A stretch of DNA of 64,000 bases, from NCBI GenBank assembly GCA_001897515.1, contig MKTA01000015.1, positions 248,001 through 312,000 of the forward strand, given 5' to 3'. This document shows, piece after piece, positions 60,217 through 64,000 of this stretch. The notes under the pieces are model-generated. The model was given only the letters and a program-made list of their open reading frames with translations, had not been told where the DNA came from and made no database searches. A program made the translations under genes and the position numbers. The DNA comes from Bacteroidetes bacterium 41-46. GTDB lineage: Bacteria; Bacteroidota; Bacteroidia; Bacteroidales; UBA932. Within the stretch, counting starts at the first letter, position 1. Each line of letters starts with the position of its first letter.

Positions 60217-61143
60217 ATGAACATACAGCAGCTTGAGTATATCGTCGCAGTTGATCAGTACCGCCACTTTGCCAGGGCGGCCAAGCACTGCGGAGTCTCT
60301 CAGCCAACTCTCTCAATGATGATCCAGAAACTTGAAGATGAGCTGGGTGTGGAAATTTTTGACCGCTCCCGCACTCCTGTTGGAGTTAATAAAGTTGGGG
60401 AGATGATAATAACTCAGGCTCGCGTTGTTTTGTACAATATAAAGCAACTCAGAGAGATTGCAGACTCATCAAGGGAGAGCCTGCAGGGGGATCTGGAGAT
60501 GTCCATAATCCCAACGGTAGCCCCATATCTGCTTCCCAAACTTTTTGGTGAGTTCAGAAGAAGATTGCCATCACTCAGATGCAAGGTCTCAGAGATGAAG
60601 ACATCTGTAATAATGGAAAAGCTTAAGAGTGCCGAGATTGAACTTGCAATTGTGGCAACGCCGCTCTCTGACCCGGACATCCTGGAGGTACCTCTCTATT
60701 ATGAGCGCTTTCTGGCCTATATTTCACCATCTGACGAGCTGTATTCCAGCGAGTATGTGGAGGCCTCCAGACTTGACTACTCAAGGATGTGGATACTTGA
60801 GGAGGGGCACTGTTTCCGTGACCAGATTCTGAATATTTGCCACAGAAGTCTCAATACATATCAGCAGTATGAAGCCGGAAGTATTGAAACCTTGATAAAT
60901 GTGGTGGATGAGAACGGAGGTTTTACAATTTTTCCGGAACTACATCTTCCTATGCTCTCACCTGAACAGCAGAAGAACGTAAGGCCATTTTCAGGGGATG
61001 AACCCAGAAGGGAGATATCTCTGGTATTCCGGATGGATTTTGTTAAGGAGAAGCTTCTTAACACAATAGTCTCCTCAATCAAAAGTATAATCCCTCAGAA
61101 CATGATTGATCCGAGATTGTCAAAAATGAGGGTCAAGCTTTAG
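60217..61143 (+). CDS. oxyR: Peroxide-responsive LysR-type regulator OxyR
   Basis: 308 residues. N-terminal LysR helix-turn-helix (about 18-37, FARAAKHCGVSQPTLSMMIQ). The sensing cysteines are Cys199 and Cys208 in EEGHCFRDQILNICH, the same positions and spacing as in E. coli OxyR, so disulfide formation by H2O2 is very likely. Activates oxidative-stress genes; targets are not in view, though a Mn-type sod lies in the window at 15.4 kb. Confidence 0.95.
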   Translation: MNIQQLEYIVAVDQYRHFARAAKHCGVSQPTLSMMIQKLEDELGVEIFDRSRTPVGVNKVGEMIITQARVVLYNIKQLREIADSSRESLQGDLEMSIIPTVAPYLLPKLFGEFRRRLPSLRCKVSEMKTSVIMEKLKSAEIELAIVATPLSDPDILEVPLYYERFLAYISPSDELYSSEYVEASRLDYSRMWILEEGHCFRDQILNICHRSLNTYQQYEAGSIETLINVVDENGGFTIFPELHLPMLSPEQQKNVRPFSGDEPRREISLVFRMDFVKEKLLNTIVSSIKSIIPQNMIDPRLSKMRVKL

Positions 61144-61162
61144 TTTTAATTTTTATAATTAT

Positions 61163-62206
61163 ATGGGTTTATTACTTACCTATCTTTTCCTGGCTCTTGG
61201 TGTCTCATTTCTTTGTTCCGTTATGGAGGCCGTTCTTTTATCAACACCTGTCTCATTTATAAACATGAAGGAGAATCAGGGTGTGAAATCGGCCGGTGTC
61301 TTTAAGGGGCTAAAACAGAATATTGACAGGCCTATATCAGCAATTCTGACTCTAAACACAATTGCTCACACGGTTGGCGCAGCGGGCGTGGGTGCTCAGG
61401 CAACTTCAATTTTCGGAGAGGCATATTTTGGCGTAATTTCGGCTGTGCTTACCCTTTTGATTCTCGTCTTTTCTGAGATACTTCCTAAAACGCTGGGTGC
61501 ATATTACTGGAAACAGCTATCAATGCCCTCGGGCCACATAATTCAATGGATGATCTATATTACATATCCGTTTGTGATAGTATCTGAATATATGACAAAG
61601 CTTCTCTCGTCAAAATCCAAAGAGGAGGCGACAGTAAGCCGTGAGGAGGTAAGCGCAATGGTTGACATAGGAACAGAGGAGGGCACTTTTGCTACAACTG
61701 AAAACAGAATCATTCAAAACCTCATTAAGCTGAGAAGCATTAAAGCCGAGGATGTTATGACTCCACGGGTTGTTGTGGCCACTGCTCCGGAGGAGATGAA
61801 GATGAGCGACTTTCCTCTTATTAAGCAATATCTGCACTTTTCAAGAATACCAGTCTATTCAGGAGATAAAGAGAATATTACAGGATTTATTTACAGACAG
61901 GATGTTTTTGAAAATCTGGCCAACGACAGGTTTGACAGAACGCTTGGAGAGATTAAGAAGCCCATTATGGTTGCTCCCAATATGCAACCTCTCACTCTTT
62001 TATGGGAGAGGCTGCTGGCTGAGAAGACACATATATCGCTCATCGTGGATGAGTATGGCGGTTTTGAAGGAATAGTGACTCTTGAGGACATTATTGAGAC
62101 TCTTCTTGGACTTGAGATAATGGACGAGAGAGATGTAGCTGCCGATATGCAACAGTACGCCCGCGAAAGGTGGCGTGAGCGTACTGAAAAGTACAAACAT
62201 CTTTAA
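61163..62206 (+). CDS. CNNM/CBS domain membrane protein (CorC/HlyC-like)
   Basis: 347 residues. An N-terminal DUF21/CNNM domain with four hydrophobic helices (to about 145) contains the MEAVLLSTPVSF and FSEILPKTLGAYY signatures. Two CBS domains follow (about 195-310: VMTPRVVVATAPE, IVDEYGGFEGIVTLEDIIE). The usual C-terminal CorC_HlyC domain is absent, with only a 35-residue tail. Such proteins are linked to Mg2+ or other divalent cation transport. It lies 19 nt after oxyR. Confidence 0.9.
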   Translation: MGLLLTYLFLALGVSFLCSVMEAVLLSTPVSFINMKENQGVKSAGVFKGLKQNIDRPISAILTLNTIAHTVGAAGVGAQATSIFGEAYFGVISAVLTLLILVFSEILPKTLGAYYWKQLSMPSGHIIQWMIYITYPFVIVSEYMTKLLSSKSKEEATVSREEVSAMVDIGTEEGTFATTENRIIQNLIKLRSIKAEDVMTPRVVVATAPEEMKMSDFPLIKQYLHFSRIPVYSGDKENITGFIYRQDVFENLANDRFDRTLGEIKKPIMVAPNMQPLTLLWERLLAEKTHISLIVDEYGGFEGIVTLEDIIETLLGLEIMDERDVAADMQQYARERWRERTEKYKHL

Positions 62207-62220
62207 CACAATCCGGATCC

Positions 62221-62262
62221 GAAGGATGTTACTCCAGCTCTGAAGGATGTTACTCCAGCTCT
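62221..62262. repeat. 21-bp tandem duplication at the 3' end of mrp
   Basis: Two identical 21-bp units (62221-62241, 62242-62262). The second holds the final codons and stop (62250-62252) of mrp; the first repeats them just outside the gene. Confidence 0.92.
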
Positions 62263-63314
62263 TTTAGCAGGTTTTGAGCCAGTTTTCTGAAGGCTATGGT
62301 ATCTGGTCGGTTTTCATCAATAAGTGCAAAGGGTTCTCCCGCATCTCCGCTCTCTCGTATGCTTTGTACAAGAGGTATTTGCCCCAAAAGAGGTATGTCA
62401 AATTTTAGAGCCATTCTTTTGCCTCCCTCCTTGCCAAAAATATAGTACTTGTTTTCAGGGAGTTCCTCAGGTGTAAACCATGCCATATTCTCCACAAGTC
62501 CAAGAATCGGCTTGTTTATATCCTTTTGACGGAACATATTCACGCCCTTTTCAACATCTGCAAGAGCCACTGCCTGAGGTGTGCTGACAATAATCGCTCC
62601 CGAAAGGGGAATGTCATGCACAAGAGAGATATGGATATCTCCGGTTCCCGGAGGAAGATCTATAAGCAGGAAGTCCAGCTCTCCCCACTGAACCTGAAGG
62701 ATCATCTGTTTGAGTGCGTTGCTTGCCATTGGTCCTCTCCAGATAAGTGGCTGAGCCGGAGGGGAGAAGTAACCAATTGACATCCACTTAACTCCATACT
62801 TCTCAATAGGAATTATCATATCCTTTCCACTGGAGTCATCCACAAGAGGCTTCTCATATTCGGAATCAGTCATCTTGGGAACAGAGGGACCATATACATC
62901 GGCATCAGTCAGACCGACTCTGTAACCCTCTCTTGCCAGTGCAACCGCAAGATTTACAGCAACTGTTGATTTACCTACGCCCCCCTTACCTGATGCTATG
63001 GCAATAATGTGCCCAACGTTTGCAATAGCCTCCTGCCCAAGTTCAAGGTTTATTCTTTTCTGGATCTTGCGCTCTCTTACAAGCTCCATGATGGATATTT
63101 TAAAATCCTCTCCCGGATACTCATTTCTTATCTCCTCCTCACAGCTCTTCTTTATAGAAGATGCCAAAGCATCAGGTGAAGGGAAAACAAGTTTAAACCG
63201 TACCCTCCCCTCCTCAATTTTAATATCCTCAATCATCTCCAGCGAGATCAAATCCCTCTCCTTAACCGGGTGTATAACTCTGGCTAGTGCCGCCTCAATT
63301 CTGCTCTTCTCCAT
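62250..63314 (-). CDS. mrp: Mrp/ApbC-family P-loop ATPase (Fe-S cluster carrier), CxxC missing
   Basis: 354 residues. N-terminal MIP18/DUF59 domain (1-85), then Mrp ATPase with deviant Walker A SGKGGVGKST (about 108-117), DADVYGPSVP, and DLPPGTGDIHISL. Mrp/ApbC proteins deliver Fe-S clusters and usually carry a CxxC near the C-terminal third; here the corresponding region reads ENMAWFTPEELPENKYYIFG with no Cys, and the only Cys in the protein is residue 58. Cluster binding must differ or be lost. Confidence 0.92.
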   Translation of the reverse strand: MEKSRIEAALARVIHPVKERDLISLEMIEDIKIEEGRVRFKLVFPSPDALASSIKKSCEEEIRNEYPGEDFKISIMELVRERKIQKRINLELGQEAIANVGHIIAIASGKGGVGKSTVAVNLAVALAREGYRVGLTDADVYGPSVPKMTDSEYEKPLVDDSSGKDMIIPIEKYGVKWMSIGYFSPPAQPLIWRGPMASNALKQMILQVQWGELDFLLIDLPPGTGDIHISLVHDIPLSGAIIVSTPQAVALADVEKGVNMFRQKDINKPILGLVENMAWFTPEELPENKYYIFGKEGGKRMALKFDIPLLGQIPLVQSIRESGDAGEPFALIDENRPDTIAFRKLAQNLLKELE

Positions 63315-63436
63315 TATATAGTTAACTTATTATTTTTCTAGACAACAAAGATACCTACTGTTTAGTTTATTTTACCTGCAAAGGCAATCTGCTTCCCTTC
63401 TTCTTGCTTACTATTGCCGTCTCAGCAAGATTTTTT

Positions 63437-63473
63437 AAAAAAAAGGCTGACCAAATTACTTTATGGCCAGCCT
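63437..63473 (-). terminator. Rho-independent terminator of the S46 peptidase gene
   Basis: 10-bp stem with one mismatch (63444-63453 / 63464-63473), 10-nt loop. On the minus strand it is followed by a run of T (63444-63437). It lies 27 nt after the peptidase stop. Confidence 0.85.
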
Positions 63474-63499
63474 CCGAATTAACATCATTAAAATGAAAG

Positions 63500-64000
63500 T
63501 TATTTTGCTATAGTCATCTCATTCAGCAGATAGCCTGCACCGCCGAATTTATCCATAATGAACAAAGTATAGCGGATGTCAACGCTAATGGTACGCTGTA
63601 GATTAGGTTCAAAAATTATATCTCCGCTCATTGCCTCCCAGTTGCCGTCAAATGCAGTTCCAATAAGCTCTCCCTTTCCATTTAGAACAGGGCTGCCTGA
63701 GTTTCCGCCTGTAATGTCATTTGAGCTGAGGAAGCCTACTGGCATACGTCCGTCTTTCATGGCATACTGGCCAAAATCTTTTGCTTTGTATAGATCTTTA
63801 AGCTTTTCGGGAACTACAAATTCCCAGTTGTTTGGATCCTCTTTTTCCATAACTCCCTTAAGAGTTGAGATGTGTTCATAAATAACCGCATCCTTAGGTG
63901 AGTAGTTTAAAACCTGTCCGTATGTCATTCTCATTGTTGAGTTTGCGTCCGGATACATTGCCTGTCCCTGTTTCATCTCAAGCTGTCCGGCGATATAGCT
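63500..64000 (-). CDS. S46-family dipeptidyl-peptidase, C-terminal part
   Basis: The visible 166 codons are the C-terminal end; the gene runs off the right edge and the ATG at 63976 is internal. The catalytic Ser is in [11 protein letters not shown], followed by [19 protein letters not shown] and the end [20 protein letters not shown], typical of S46 peptidases (DPP7/DPP11), periplasmic enzymes that cut dipeptides from peptide N-termini in Bacteroidetes. The residue 18 after the catalytic Ser is Gly, as in DPP7 rather than the Arg of DPP11, so preference for hydrophobic P1 residues is suggested. Confidence 0.93.
   Translation of the reverse strand, partial: SYIAGQLEMKQGQAMYPDANSTMRMTYGQVLNYSPKDAVIYEHISTLKGVMEKEDPNNWEFVVPEKLKDLYKAKDFGQYAMKDGRMPVGFLSSNDITGGNSGSPVLNGKGELIGTAFDGNWEAMSGDIIFEPNLQRTISVDIRYTLFIMDKFGGAGYLLNEMTIAK

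Noticed and set aside
1-64000. CRISPR arrays, tRNA/rRNA genes, complete insertion sequences, prophage genes
   Set aside because: None could be supported by reading: no regular repeat-spacer pattern, no cloverleaf, no transposase or phage structural gene.

Overview
The window looks like a chromosomal stretch of a Bacteroidetes bacterium, most likely order Bacteroidales. GC content is moderate (about 40% by eye). The clues are recurrent TAnnTTTG boxes of the Bacteroides/Flavobacterium promoter type, few strong Shine-Dalgarno sequences, SusC/BtuB-style TonB receptors with carboxypeptidase-regulatory N-terminal domains, paired DUF2807 lipoproteins, an S46 dipeptidyl-peptidase, and an Mrp protein without its CxxC. 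I saw no tRNA, rRNA, CRISPR array or complete transposable element. Both ends cut through genes: ychF on the left and an S46 peptidase on the right.

Layout. 0-21 kb is mostly core: ychF, a secreted EEP-fold protein, rsmA, a MacB/FtsX-type permease, mutS, a serine beta-lactamase-like lipoprotein, a glycosyltransferase with a YfhO-type membrane protein, inorganic pyrophosphatase, an NSS transporter, a FabK/nitronate monooxygenase-like flavoprotein, an exported Mn-type superoxide dismutase, and thyA-folA. Tandem secreted paralogues and a three-gene HipBST kinase toxin-antitoxin module follow.

21-35 kb is accessory. It holds two DUF2807 lipoproteins flanking an AT-rich type II restriction-modification pair and a TonB receptor. 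It also holds a decayed DUF5694 gene, an EEP protein whose start and signal peptide lie inside a 27-28 bp inverted repeat, and a membrane-anchored AraC regulator. A Fic AMP-transferase gene sits between two direct copies of a TM2-DUF2752 gene pair, one of which is truncated.

35-43.6 kb holds a compact fatty-acid/polyketide-like operon on the minus strand: nitroreductase, ACP, FabZ-like dehydratase, degenerate ketosynthase partner, ketosynthase and ketoreductase. It diverges from a YbhGFSR-like exporter (membrane fusion lipoprotein, two ATPases, two permeases). This looks like a small uncharacterised biosynthesis-and-export locus.

45-58.3 kb is a cobalamin locus in two minus-strand operons, each preceded by a cobalamin riboswitch. 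The upstream operon encodes an ATP-pyrophosphatase/BtuF fusion, BtuR, BtuC, BtuD and a histidine phosphatase. The downstream operon encodes BtuB, CobU, CobT, CobS, CobC, CobQ, CobD and CbiB. Together they import corrinoids and assemble the nucleotide loop; no corrin-ring genes lie in the window. The right end returns to core genes: aspS, oxyR, a CNNM/CBS protein, mrp and the S46 peptidase.
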